Position numbers and translations under genes: made by a program. The notes under the pieces were generated by a model. That model saw only the letters and a program-made list of their open reading frames with translations. It made no database searches and was not told the origin of the DNA. 10,279 nucleotides of DNA from an uncultured Eubacteriales bacterium (GTDB taxonomy: Bacteria > Bacillota > Clostridia > Oscillospirales > CAG-272), in contig URSW01000039.1 in assembly GCA_900550625.1 (NCBI GenBank), forward strand, positions 1 through 10,279. The letters are read 5' to 3'. The number at the start of each line of letters is the position of its first letter. The stretch's first letter is position 1. Positions 1-8,679 of the stretch are shown one piece after another.

Positions 1-1873
1 GCCCGCCGGAGAACGTGTTTACGGTGAGATGGCATCCGTTCGTGCATCCGCGGCATACAGCGGATTTCGATTTGTGCTCAAAATGCGCAAGCTCGTCGGA
101 CGACATAAGTGAGGATTCGCCGGAGGAAAGGTTTTTCGCATAAAGCGCCGCACCGTACGCACCCATAAGTCCCGCGATTGCAGGACGAATCACATCGCGT
201 CCGATCTCCGTTTCAAAGCAGCGCAGGATAGCATCGTTCAGGAAAGTGCCGCCTTGCACAACGATATTCTTGCCGAGTTCATCCGCGCTCGACGCGCGGA
301 TGACTTTGTAAATGGCATTCTTTACAACGGATGCGGAAAGTCCGGCGGAAATGTCCTCGACGGACGCACCGTCCTTCTGCGCTTCCTTGACGGAGGAGTT
401 CATAAATACCGTGCATCTCGTTCCGAGTTCGACGGGAGCGCGGGCGAAAAGACCTTTCTGTGAGAATTCGGCGATTCCGTATCCCATTGATTTTGCAAAG
501 GTTTCTATAAACGATCCGCATCCGGAGGAACATGCTTCGTTCAAAATTATACTGTCGATCGCGCCTGAGCGTATTTTGAAGCACTTTATATCCTGACCGC
601 CGATATCGAGAATAAAATCAACATCGGGATTGAAGTGACGTGCAGCAGTGAAATGAGCTATCGTTTCGACCACTCCGAAATCTACGGAAAACGCATTTTT
701 GATGAGCTCCTCGCCGTATCCGGTGACAGCGGAGCCTACTATCGTGACCCTGTCACCGCAGAGGGAGTATATTTTTACAAGCTCTTCGCGGACGATCTCG
801 ACCGGATTTCCGCGGTTTGAGTCGTAGAAACTGTATAAAAGCTCGTTGTCATCGGAGAGGAGAGCAAGCTTTGTGGTCGTTGAACCGCAGTCAATGCCGA
901 GATATGCTTTGCCCGAATATGTCGATATGTTTTTTTCGGGAACGCTGTTCTTTGCATGACGTGCGACAAAGGCATCGTAATCCTCGCGCGTTTCAAAAAG
1001 AGGCTTGGTGTGCTTGATCTCAACACCCGCCTTAGCTGCCTTTTCCACAGCGTCGCAGATCATATCATATGTAAAGCGCTTCTTGTCTTTTGCGGAGTAG
1101 ATCGCGGCGCCGATTGCGACGGCATAGAGACCGTACTCGGGGAAGATCGCATGATCTTCGTCAAGCTTGAGAGTTTCGGCAAAACGCTCGCGCAGTCCGA
1201 GACAGTAGTACAAAGGACCGCCGAGAAACATTACTTTACCGGAAATCTCACGTCCCTGCGCCAATCCGACGATCGTCTGATTTACCACCGCCTGATATAT
1301 GCTTGCCGCGATGTCTTCCTTTCGCGCTCCCTGATTGAGAAGCGGCTGTATGTCAGTTTTTGCGAATACACCGCAGCGGGAGGCTATGGGATATATCCGC
1401 TCGTGCTTCAGCGAAAGCTGATCAAGCTCGGCGACCGTGACGTCGAGGAGGGTAGCCATCTGATCGATAAAGGCGCCGGTGCCTCCGGCACAGGTACCGT
1501 TCATCCTTTCATCAGTTCCGCCCGCGAAAAAGATCACTTTCGCATCCTCACCGCCGAGCTCGATTACCGTGCTTGTATCTGGAGCGAGTTTTTTTACGGT
1601 TTCGGAGGTTGCGAAAACCTCCTGAACGAAGGGAATATCCGCTACACGGGCAAGTCCGAGTCCCGCGGAACCGGATATTGCGGCGGAGAACGACTCACCT
1701 TTCAGAAAATCGGCAGCGTCGCGGAGCAGCTCGAGAGTTTTCTGGCGAACCTGGGAAAAATGACGCTCATAACGCCGATATACTATATCGCCGTTCTTTA
1801 TTATCACAAGTTTTGCCGTTGTGGAACCGATGTCTATTCCGACAGCAGGCTCGGCAAGAATTATTTTTTCCAT
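1..1873 (-). CDS. Tandem CoA-dehydratase activase (BcrAD/BadFG/HgdC family), 5' part of a large fusion protein, truncated by window edge
   Basis: Translating the minus strand from the ATG at 1873-1871 gives 624 residues open to the left edge. Two ASKHA-type activase domains follow each other. Domain 1 has the phosphate motif GIDIGSTTAKL (12-22), ELGGEDAK (105-112), and two cysteines in NGTCAGGTG (C128) and SRCGVF (C167). Domain 2 has GIDCGSTTTKL (326-336), DIGGQDIK (423-430), C448 in EACSSGCG and C487 in TRCTVF. In the known activator HgdC, two such cysteines per subunit hold one [4Fe-4S] cluster at the dimer interface, and ATP hydrolysis drives electron transfer to a 2-hydroxyacyl-CoA dehydratase. 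By inference the two domains here could form that site within one chain. A CX2CX3C motif (C607, C610, C614) lies near the edge. Clostridial proteins of this layout usually continue into DUF2229 and HgdB-like regions and exceed 1,000 residues, so roughly half is missing here. The substrate is unknown. Family call firm; specific role not. Confidence 0.9.
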   Translation of the reverse strand, partial: MEKIILAEPAVGIDIGSTTAKLVIIKNGDIVYRRYERHFSQVRQKTLELLRDAADFLKGESFSAAISGSAGLGLARVADIPFVQEVFATSETVKKLAPDTSTVIELGGEDAKVIFFAGGTDERMNGTCAGGTGAFIDQMATLLDVTVAELDQLSLKHERIYPIASRCGVFAKTDIQPLLNQGARKEDIAASIYQAVVNQTIVGLAQGREISGKVMFLGGPLYYCLGLRERFAETLKLDEDHAIFPEYGLYAVAIGAAIYSAKDKKRFTYDMICDAVEKAAKAGVEIKHTKPLFETREDYDAFVARHAKNSVPEKNISTYSGKAYLGIDCGSTTTKLALLSDDNELLYSFYDSNRGNPVEIVREELVKIYSLCGDRVTIVGSAVTGYGEELIKNAFSVDFGVVETIAHFTAARHFNPDVDFILDIGGQDIKCFKIRSGAIDSIILNEACSSGCGSFIETFAKSMGYGIAEFSQKGLFARAPVELGTRCTVFMNSSVKEAQKDGASVEDISAGLSASVVKNAIYKVIRASSADELGKNIVVQGGTFLNDAILRCFETEIGRDVIRPAIAGLMGAYGAALYAKNLSSGESSLMSSDELAHFEHKSKSAVCRGCTNGCHLTVNTFSGG

Positions 1874-1895
1874 TTATAATATAACCTCATTGTCG

Positions 1896-1917
1896 TTTGT
1901 GTCGCTTTTTTGTGTCG
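1896..1917. repeat. 9-bp direct repeat in the activase leader
   Basis: TTTGTGTCG occurs at 1896-1904 and again at 1909-1917 (start-to-start 13 bp). A partial third copy, TTGTCG, lies at 1890-1895. On the transcribed minus strand the units read CGACACAAA and fall between the predicted start of transcription and the ATG. They could be a protein or RNA-binding site. Their function is unknown, and short AT-rich repeats can arise by chance. Confidence 0.4.
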
Positions 1918-1933
1918 AAAATTATTCATATCT

Positions 1934-1962
1934 ATTATAAAACATTTGATGAAATAAATCAA
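1934..1962 (-). promoter_or_regulatory. Sigma-A-type promoter of the activase gene
   Basis: Read on the minus strand, a -35 box TTGATT (1962-1957) and a perfect -10 box TATAAT (1939-1934) are separated by exactly 17 bases. Transcription would begin near 1927, leaving a leader of about 54 nt before the ATG at 1873. The ribosome site in that leader (GAGG, 11 nt before the ATG) is weak and distant, so translation may be modest or controlled. Confidence 0.72.
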
Positions 1963-2013
1963 CACATAAGATACACCAAAATGTGAACGTCGTGTAAACA
2001 GCCTTGGCAAAAT

Positions 2014-2033
2014 CGACAAATTTAAAATTTTCG
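2014..2033. promoter_or_regulatory. AT-rich quasi-palindrome upstream of the atp promoter
   Basis: A 20-bp inverted repeat centred on TTT|AAA has outer arms CGA/TCG and matches its own reverse complement at 16 of 20 positions. It ends 10 bp before the -35 box of the ATP synthase promoter, where either an operator or an UP-like element would sit. No regulator is encoded nearby to support one reading over the other. Confidence 0.35.
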
Positions 2034-2043
2034 CGGAAATCGC

Positions 2044-2072
2044 TTTACTTTGTGAGTTTAAAGTATTATAAT
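2044..2072 (+). promoter_or_regulatory. Sigma-A-type promoter of the ATP synthase operon
   Basis: A -35 box TTTACT (2044-2049), a 17-bp spacer and a perfect -10 box TATAAT (2067-2072) lie 26 bp before the first gene of the operon. Transcription would start near 2079, giving a very short leader of about 20 nt. It is oriented away from the activase promoter; the two -35 boxes are about 80 bp apart. Confidence 0.72.
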
Positions 2073-2098
2073 AACAAAACGGTAACGGAAAGGGAGTG

Positions 2099-2395
2099 AT
2101 GACGCTGCTGAAGATAATTTTTCTGATCTGCGGAGCAATCTACGGCGCGGGACAGTTTTTTCTTACATCTCGTTTTACGAAATCGCTTCTTGCGGGAAAA
2201 ATAACCGACGCGGTGCTTCCGGCGCTTGCCAAGCTTGCGCTCTATGTCGGAATCTTTTTATTCGTATGGTTTTACCGGGACGAAGGCAGAATATGGGCAC
2301 TTGTCGGATTCGGTGTCGGAATACTCGTTCCGGCTTTGATCAATTCCGTTATTACGATAACAAAAAAAGGAGATGGTGAAAATGGGGACAAATGA
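2099..2395 (+). CDS. Small three-helix membrane protein in the atpI position
   Basis: This 98-residue protein has three hydrophobic stretches, at about 2-21, 41-60 and 65-87, joined by short charged loops, and a lysine/aspartate-rich tail. It is the first gene of the ATP synthase operon, where many bacteria carry atpI (about 120 residues, usually four helices; linked to c-ring assembly or Mg2+ uptake) or atpZ. I see no sequence motif that proves membership of either family, so the link is by position and topology only. The start is uncertain: a GTG at 2096 lies directly before the ATG at 2099, and the purine-rich GGAAAGGGAG overlaps both. The 3' end overlaps atpB by 14 nt, suggesting coupled translation. 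Confidence 0.65.
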   Translation: MTLLKIIFLICGAIYGAGQFFLTSRFTKSLLAGKITDAVLPALAKLALYVGIFLFVWFYRDEGRIWALVGFGVGILVPALINSVITITKKGDGENGDK

Positions 2396-3272
2396 AATCA
2401 TAAAACTTGCCGTTTCCGGAGTTGCCGCGGCGCTTTTGTTTGTGCTGCGGAGTTTCTTTGCCGGGAAGAACCCGAAGGATGGTACCGGAAAGAAAAAAAA
2501 TAAAAAGAAAACACTGGCGACTGTCGGAATTGTTATAGCCGCGTGGTATTTCATCGGCACGCTGATATCTCATTTTTCAAAGAAATCGTCGGGGCTTGAA
2601 GTCAATTTCGAACTGTTTTCCGAAAGAGTCGATCTGTTCGGTTTTTCCGTTGCGGGAACGACGCTTCTTGCATATCTACTCACCGTGATAGCTTTGATCT
2701 TCGCACTGATATTCCGCTTTGCCGTTTATCCGAGGTTCAAGGACAGACCGGGTAAGCTTCAGAATCTTTGCGAGGCGGCGGTCGAAGAGGTTACAAAATT
2801 CACGGACAACGCGACCGGCGGACTCGGCGAGGTTCTCGCGTCCTATATGATGTCGCTTGCACTGTTTATGATCCTTTCGGCGGCGACGGAGCTTTTCGGG
2901 CAGCGCGCACCGACCTCGGATCTTCTCGTAACGCTCTCAATGTCGCTTATCACGTTCTTCCTTATAAACTATTACGGAATAAAAAAGAAGAAGCTGTCGG
3001 GCAGACTTGTTTCTCTTACGAAGCCGACGCCGCTCGTTACTCCGTTCAAAATAATATCCGATATCGCAACACCGGTGTCGCTTGCCTGCCGACTTTTCGG
3101 AAACATGCTCGGCGGAATGATAGTAATGGATCTTCTCAAATCCTCCCTCGGTGGATACGCCGTCGGAATTCCGGCGGTTGCGGGACTTTATTTCAATCTC
3201 TTCCACCCGCTTATTCAGACATATATATTCGTGATACTTTCGCTTACCTTCATAAACGAAGCGGCGGAATAA
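2382..3272 (+). CDS. atpB: F1Fo ATP synthase subunit a
   Basis: This membrane subunit forms the ion half-channels next to the c-ring. The 296-residue product carries the hallmark CRLFGNMLGG with the essential arginine R237 (E. coli aR210 equivalent). The last helix FHPLIQTYIF holds Q279 (aQ252 equivalent), and PTSDL precedes helix 4 as in the family. Canonical helices span roughly 87-112, 146-170, 180-200, 235-258 and 262-292. Before these is an unusual N-terminal extension: hydrophobic segments at about 6-27 and 45-63 separated by a lysine-rich linker (28-44). I chose ATG 2382 because AGGAG (2368-2372) lies 9 nt upstream. The in-frame ATG at 2373 directly abuts that site and the GTG at 2376 is only 3 nt away. 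The gene overlaps the preceding one by 14 nt. Confidence 0.95.
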   Translation: MGTNEIIKLAVSGVAAALLFVLRSFFAGKNPKDGTGKKKNKKKTLATVGIVIAAWYFIGTLISHFSKKSSGLEVNFELFSERVDLFGFSVAGTTLLAYLLTVIALIFALIFRFAVYPRFKDRPGKLQNLCEAAVEEVTKFTDNATGGLGEVLASYMMSLALFMILSAATELFGQRAPTSDLLVTLSMSLITFFLINYYGIKKKKLSGRLVSLTKPTPLVTPFKIISDIATPVSLACRLFGNMLGGMIVMDLLKSSLGGYAVGIPAVAGLYFNLFHPLIQTYIFVILSLTFINEAAE

Positions 3273-3305
3273 TATAAAAAATAAAAAGAAACAGGAGATA
3301 AATCA

Positions 3306-3518
3306 ATGAACGCACTTGCAGTAGCACTTGTAATGCTTCCCACCCTCGGAGTGGGTCTTTCAATGGGTCTGGCAACCGGAAAGGCAGTTGAATCCGTAGC
3401 GCGTCAGCCCGAGGCTTCCGGTAAGATAAACGCTATACTTCTTCTCGGACTTGCACTTGCCGAGTCGGTCGCTATTTACTGCCTCGTAATTGCGCTTATT
3501 TTGGTGACCAAGCTGTAA
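3306..3518 (+). CDS. atpE: F1Fo ATP synthase subunit c (rotor ring)
   Basis: The 70-residue protein is a two-helix hairpin. Helix 1 has the glycine-rich packing stretch GVGLSMG (15-21), the polar loop contains ARQPEA (32-37), and helix 2 has the ion-carrying glutamate E53 in ALAESVAIY. Compared from memory with the Na+-binding c subunit of Ilyobacter tartaricus, E53, S54 and Y58 match ligands E65, S66 and Y70. The Q32 position is M20 and the T67 position is V55. The site is therefore a hybrid, and the coupling ion cannot be settled by eye, though loss of the glutamine leans toward H+. AGGAG at 3293-3297 sits 8 nt before the ATG. High expression relative to neighbours is expected from stoichiometry. 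Confidence 0.96.
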   Translation: MNALAVALVMLPTLGVGLSMGLATGKAVESVARQPEASGKINAILLLGLALAESVAIYCLVIALILVTKL

Positions 3519-3543
3519 AATTCTTTCCTTGGAGGTAATTTCG

Positions 3544-4050
3544 ATGAATTACGATTTTTCGAATTTTCCGATAGATCTTATACTGAATATACTCAATATC
3601 GTTATACTTTTCGTTATTGTACGTTTTCTCGTGTATAAGCCGGTAAAAAAGTTTATGGATGCGCGCACGGCGCGTGTTACAGCAGCCGCCGAAGATGCAG
3701 GCGCAAAGGCAAAAGCGGCGGAAGAGCTTTCCGAACAGCTTAGGGCTCAGCTTGCAGATGCTGCAAACGATGCGGACCGTATAAGAAATGAAGCTGCCGC
3801 AGCAGCCAAAGCACAGGCTGACAACGTGCTCAAAGAGGCGGGAGAGCAGGCTGATCGGATCGTATCCGAGGCAAAGGAACGCGCCGAGGCAGAGCGCGAG
3901 GAGGTGCTTTCCTCTCTCCGTTCGGATATTGCTTCAAGCGCCGAGGCGATCGCCGGAAAGATTCTTGAAAGAAAGGTTTCCGACGAGGATACGAAGCGGA
4001 TTGCCGAGGAGTTTTTTCGCGAGGCTGAGAGCGGCGGTGTAGCAAAATGA
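3544..4050 (+). CDS. atpF: F1Fo ATP synthase subunit b (peripheral stalk)
   Basis: The 168-residue protein has one N-terminal transmembrane helix (about 10-31), then YKPVKKFMDAR, a conserved-type segment where the helix leaves the membrane. A long alanine- and glutamate-rich stretch (about 40-150) is predicted as the right-handed coiled-coil stalk. Length and layout are ordinary for the family. The ATG at 3544 was chosen because GGAGG (3531-3535) is 8 nt upstream; a longer reading from TTG 3529 would overlap that site. The stop overlaps the atpH start in ATGA (4047-4050), so delta is probably translated by re-initiation. Its C-terminus is the normal docking partner of the delta C-terminal domain, the only part of delta encoded here. 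Confidence 0.93.
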   Translation: MNYDFSNFPIDLILNILNIVILFVIVRFLVYKPVKKFMDARTARVTAAAEDAGAKAKAAEELSEQLRAQLADAANDADRIRNEAAAAAKAQADNVLKEAGEQADRIVSEAKERAEAEREEVLSSLRSDIASSAEAIAGKILERKVSDEDTKRIAEEFFREAESGGVAK

Positions 4051-4277
4051 GTGAAAAGCTTGTTATAACGACTGTTCCCGATACGTCGGAGGATGTGCTT
4101 TCTTATATCGAAAAGGGCTTTTCCGATATGCTCGGCGATATCTGCGTAGAGCGCAGAACCGATCCCGAGCTTATCGGAGGATTCACCGCAGCATACGGCG
4201 GAAAGTTCTGGGATATGAGCATAAGAACGCAGCTCAGACGTATGACGGAGCATATTGAAGGTGGTGTGGAGAAATGA
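4047..4277 (+). CDS. atpH: F1Fo ATP synthase delta subunit reduced to its C-terminal domain
   Basis: The product is 76 residues, whereas AtpH is usually about 175-185. Residues 5-70 align with the C-terminal part of delta: a VITTVPDTSED strand and helix start, then DPELIGGFTAAYGGKFWDMS and RTQLRRMTEHI. These match the family's typical D-x-x-L-I-G-G-F ... D-x-S-x-R-x-x-L-x-x-L ending. The N-terminal helical domain of about 105 residues, which in E. coli binds the alpha N-termini at the top of F1, is absent. The reading frame is clean and joined to its neighbours by ATGA overlaps on both sides (4047-4050 with atpF, 4274-4277 with atpA). No room exists for a lost N-terminal half, since the upstream frame is a complete atpF. 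This looks like a maintained short form rather than a broken gene, but only homologues can prove that. Confidence 0.85.
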   Translation: MSEKLVITTVPDTSEDVLSYIEKGFSDMLGDICVERRTDPELIGGFTAAYGGKFWDMSIRTQLRRMTEHIEGGVEK

Positions 4278-5770
4278 GCGAATTTACCCCTGCTGCCATC
4301 AGCGAGTTTCTCAGAGAGCGCATAAACACGTTTGAGAGAAAGGGCGTTGTATACGAATACGGCATTGTAAGCAGAGTGAGCGACGGCGTCGTTCGCGTGG
4401 ATGGACTTTCCGGGCGAAGCTACGGCGAGCTTCTTGAGTTTGACGGCGGCGTTTACGGCATGGTCATGGACCTTGAGGAAAACGGAGTCGGCGCCGTGCT
4501 TCTCGACAATTCCGATACCGTCGGCGTGGGAGACCGAGTTCGCGGAGTTGACCGTATAGTCGAAATTCCCGTTTCCGATTCCATGATAGGAAGAGTGCTC
4601 GATCCCGTAGGACGTCCGCTTGACGGAGAAGCATACGAATCAAAAGAATTTCTTCCCGTTGAGCGCAGTGCGCCTCCGCTGATTCATCGACACAGTGTAG
4701 ACGAGCCGCTTGAAACAGGAATAATCGCTATAGACAGTATGGTTCCGATCGGACGCGGTCAGCGCGAGCTTATAATCGGAGACCGTCAGACGGGCAAAAC
4801 AAGGATAGCTCTTCAGACGATTATGAATCAGAAAAATACGGGAGTTATCTGTATTTACTGCGCGATCGGACAGAAAGCATCCACCGTGGCTCATGTTATA
4901 GACGAGATACGGACCGCCGGAGCGGACAGCTATACTTTCGTTGTTGCGGCTTGTGCGTCCGACAGCCCCGCCATGCAGTACCTTGCACCGTACAGCGCAT
5001 GCTCTGCGGCTGAATATTTCATGGAAAAGGGCAAGGATGTCCTCGTTGTGTATGACGACCTATCGAAGCATGCGGTCGCTTACCGTACAATGTCCCTTCT
5101 TCTTCACAGACCGCCGGGACGTGAGGCATACCCCGGAGATATATTCTATCTCCACAGCCGCCTGCTCGAGCGTGCGGCGCGTCTCGATGATAAATACGGC
5201 GGAGGAAGCATTACCGCACTTCCGATCATCGAAACGATGAGCGGCAACATTTCGTCGTATATCCCGACAAACGTTATTTCGATAACGGACGGTCAAATAT
5301 ATCTCGAAACCGAGCTGTTCCATAACGATATACGTCCTGCCGTCAATACCGGACTTTCGGTTTCACGAGTGGGACGCAGCGCACAGCCCGACGCAATGCA
5401 GAAGGTGTCCAAATCACTTCGTATTGATCTTGCACAGTATCGTGAAATGTCGGTGTTTGCGCGTTTTGGTGCTGATCTTGATCCGTCAACCATGCAGATG
5501 CTCGATCGCGGCAGAAAGCTTACCATGCTTTTCGTGCAGGGGAAGGATACGACGTACAGCCTTTCCGAAAAGGTCGTTCTTCTGCGTGCTTTCAGAAAGC
5601 ATGTATTTGATTCCGTGAAGCCGGAGCAGATGAATACGGCTGCAAAATCGGTTCTTTCGTATATGAAAAAGAATTACGCAGACCTTCTTTATACCGTGGA
5701 AAGTACGACGGAACTCAACGACGGCTGCAAGGCAAGACTTGATGCGGCGCTTGCCGCATGGAAAATGTGA
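4274..5770 (+). CDS. atpA: F1Fo ATP synthase subunit alpha
   Basis: The 498-residue non-catalytic nucleotide-binding subunit of F1 has the Walker A motif GDRQTGKT at 169-176, exactly the E. coli numbering. Other conserved stretches are PIGRGQRELIIG before it, VVYDDLSKHAVAYR (Walker B region), RPPGREAYPGD, and VSRVG with the arginine finger R365 that completes the neighbouring catalytic site. The extreme N-terminus (PAAISEFLRERINTF) still resembles the amphipathic helix that in E. coli alpha contacts the N-terminal domain of delta, although that delta domain is missing here. The start overlaps the atpH stop in ATGA (4274-4277). Confidence 0.97.
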   Translation: MSEFTPAAISEFLRERINTFERKGVVYEYGIVSRVSDGVVRVDGLSGRSYGELLEFDGGVYGMVMDLEENGVGAVLLDNSDTVGVGDRVRGVDRIVEIPVSDSMIGRVLDPVGRPLDGEAYESKEFLPVERSAPPLIHRHSVDEPLETGIIAIDSMVPIGRGQRELIIGDRQTGKTRIALQTIMNQKNTGVICIYCAIGQKASTVAHVIDEIRTAGADSYTFVVAACASDSPAMQYLAPYSACSAAEYFMEKGKDVLVVYDDLSKHAVAYRTMSLLLHRPPGREAYPGDIFYLHSRLLERAARLDDKYGGGSITALPIIETMSGNISSYIPTNVISITDGQIYLETELFHNDIRPAVNTGLSVSRVGRSAQPDAMQKVSKSLRIDLAQYREMSVFARFGADLDPSTMQMLDRGRKLTMLFVQGKDTTYSLSEKVVLLRAFRKHVFDSVKPEQMNTAAKSVLSYMKKNYADLLYTVESTTELNDGCKARLDAALAAWKM

Positions 5771-5797
5771 TTATTACGGAAAGGGCGGTGACAGTGC

Positions 5798-6683
5798 TTG
5801 AAGACGATGAGCGAGATCAGCCGTAATCTCAATGCAAACATGCAGACGAGACAGATTACAAACGCTATGTATCTTTTGTCGGTCTCGGAAATACGACGTA
5901 TGTCCGGAAGTATAAGCTATATCGAAAACTATATGCACCGTCTGCGCCTGACTATACGCGATATAATAACACGTTCCGGCGGAGTCCGTCATTCCTTCCT
6001 TCAGAGGCGAGGCTTCAAGGCGAACGCAAGCGCGTTTTTCGTGATATCGTCCGACAAAAGCCTTTGCGGAGCTTATAACGTAAACATTGTCAACCTGGCG
6101 ATGGAGCAGATAAGGTCGGCGCAGAAAGCGGTCGTTATAACTGCCGGTTCGCACGGTGAGACAATGCTGAGAAACCGCGGAGTCGATATACGCAAAAGCT
6201 GGGAGGTCGCGGCGTCGGAAGCTTCTCTCGATAATGCGTCGGATATCGCCGATGATCTTATCGAACGTTATCTCGACGGTGAGTTCGACGAGGTTTACGT
6301 TGCGTTTACGAGATACCGCGATCAGGCACATCAGTATCCTACCTGCGTGAGGCTGTTTCCGCTTGCGCTTGAGGATTTTGCGGATGAATTTATCGGTTTG
6401 TCAGACAGCGGGGATTCTCAGAATAAGGGAGACATGATATTCGAGCCGTCCGTACGTTCGGTGTTTGAAACGCTTGTCAACGAATACGCGACCGGAATAA
6501 TTTATTCCGCGCTTATGCAGTCGGCAATGAGTGAGCATATCGCACGAATGAATTCGATGCAGTCGGCAACAAAGAATGCGGATAAAATGATAGACTCATT
6601 GCGTCTGCAGTACAATACGGCAAGACAACTTGCCATAACGAATGAAATAGCCGAAATATCGGCGGCAAAGGAAACATTTGACC

Positions 6684-6694
<11 letters not shown>
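5798..6694 (+). CDS. atpG: F1Fo ATP synthase subunit gamma (central shaft)
   Basis: The 298-residue protein has both terminal coiled-coil helices of gamma. The N-terminal end shows QTRQITNAM (16-24), the middle has ISSDKSLCGAYN (about 83-94), and the C-terminal helix has MNSMQSATKNA and ARQLAITNEIAEI. I chose the TTG at 5798. From it, the N-terminus aligns residue for residue with the family pattern M-x-x-M-x-x-I, and an AAGGGCGG site ends 9 nt upstream. The ATG at 5807 would drop three residues and lies 18 nt from that site. A gap of 27 nt separates it from atpA. The tail after the conserved EIAEI is slightly atypical (SAAKETFDRGI). Confidence 0.94.
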
Positions 6695-8195
<1,501 letters not shown>

Positions 8196-8196
<1 letters not shown>

Positions 8197-8606
8197 TGAG
8201 CACATTCAAGCTTGAAATATCCACTCCGGAGGCGGAGTTTCTGTCGGTAGACGCAGAGGCGGTGACGATGTCGTCCCGTAAAGGATCGATGACGGTTCTT
8301 CCCGGACATGCTCCGATGCTTGTTGCGCTTACCCCCGGCGAGATCAACGTCAAGGTCGAAGGAAAATGGAGAGCTTTTCTTTCCATGGACGGCTTCGTTG
8401 AGGTCACCGGGGATCAGGTGGTCATGTATACCCGCGCGGCGGTGTGGGAAGACGAAGCCGAGGCTCACAGAAGCGCAAAAGAAAAGCAGGAGGCGCTCGA
8501 GCGCATTCGCGTTCAGAAGAGTATATTCGAGCATAACCATACGAAGATCGAGCTTACCCGCGCGATGTCGCGCCTCGGTAAGGCAAGGAAAAACCGCAAC
8601 ATGTGA
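8196..8606 (+). CDS. atpC: F1Fo ATP synthase subunit epsilon
   Basis: The 136-residue protein has the N-terminal beta-sandwich (about 1-85), with VLPGHAPML around 34-42 as in the family, and a C-terminal helical hairpin (about 88-132). The hairpin contains IELTRA (118-123), close to the I/L-D-x-x-R-A motif linked to ATP binding in Bacillus PS3 epsilon but with E for D. The full hairpin suggests that epsilon can act as the usual ratchet-like inhibitor of ATP hydrolysis; this is an inference. ATG 8196 follows AGGAG (8184-8188) by 7 nt and overlaps the atpD stop as TGATG. It is the last ATP synthase gene, and no terminator hairpin is visible after it. Confidence 0.94.
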
Positions 8607-8626
8607 GTGCTCCGCGCCGAAAATCT

Positions 8627-8656
8627 TGACAATATTCCCACAAGGATGATATAATA
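8627..8656 (+). promoter_or_regulatory. Consensus extended -10 promoter for the protease/LCP genes
   Basis: A perfect TTGACA (8627-8632) and a perfect TATAAT (8651-8656) are separated by 18 bp, with TG one base before the -10 (extended -10). It begins 20 nt after the atpC stop. Transcription would start near 8663, so the next genes have their own strong promoter. With no visible terminator in between, read-through from the atp operon is also likely. Confidence 0.82.
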
Positions 8657-8679
8657 CTTGCAAAGATCTTATTTTCTGC

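Noticed and set aside
956..1879. A 307-codon open frame on the plus strand
   Set aside because: It lies entirely antisense to the activase, whose minus-strand translation shows strong family motifs throughout; the plus-strand protein resembles nothing and has no ribosome site.
3660..4045. Minus-strand and alternate-frame open frames over atpF
   Set aside because: They are by-products of the alanine/glutamate-rich coiled-coil coding sequence; only the atpF frame shows family features.
4047..4277. A frameshifted or decayed atpH pseudogene
   Set aside because: The frame is clean, overlaps both neighbours by ATGA, keeps the conserved C-terminal motif, and the upstream sequence is a complete atpF with no remnant of a delta N-terminal domain.
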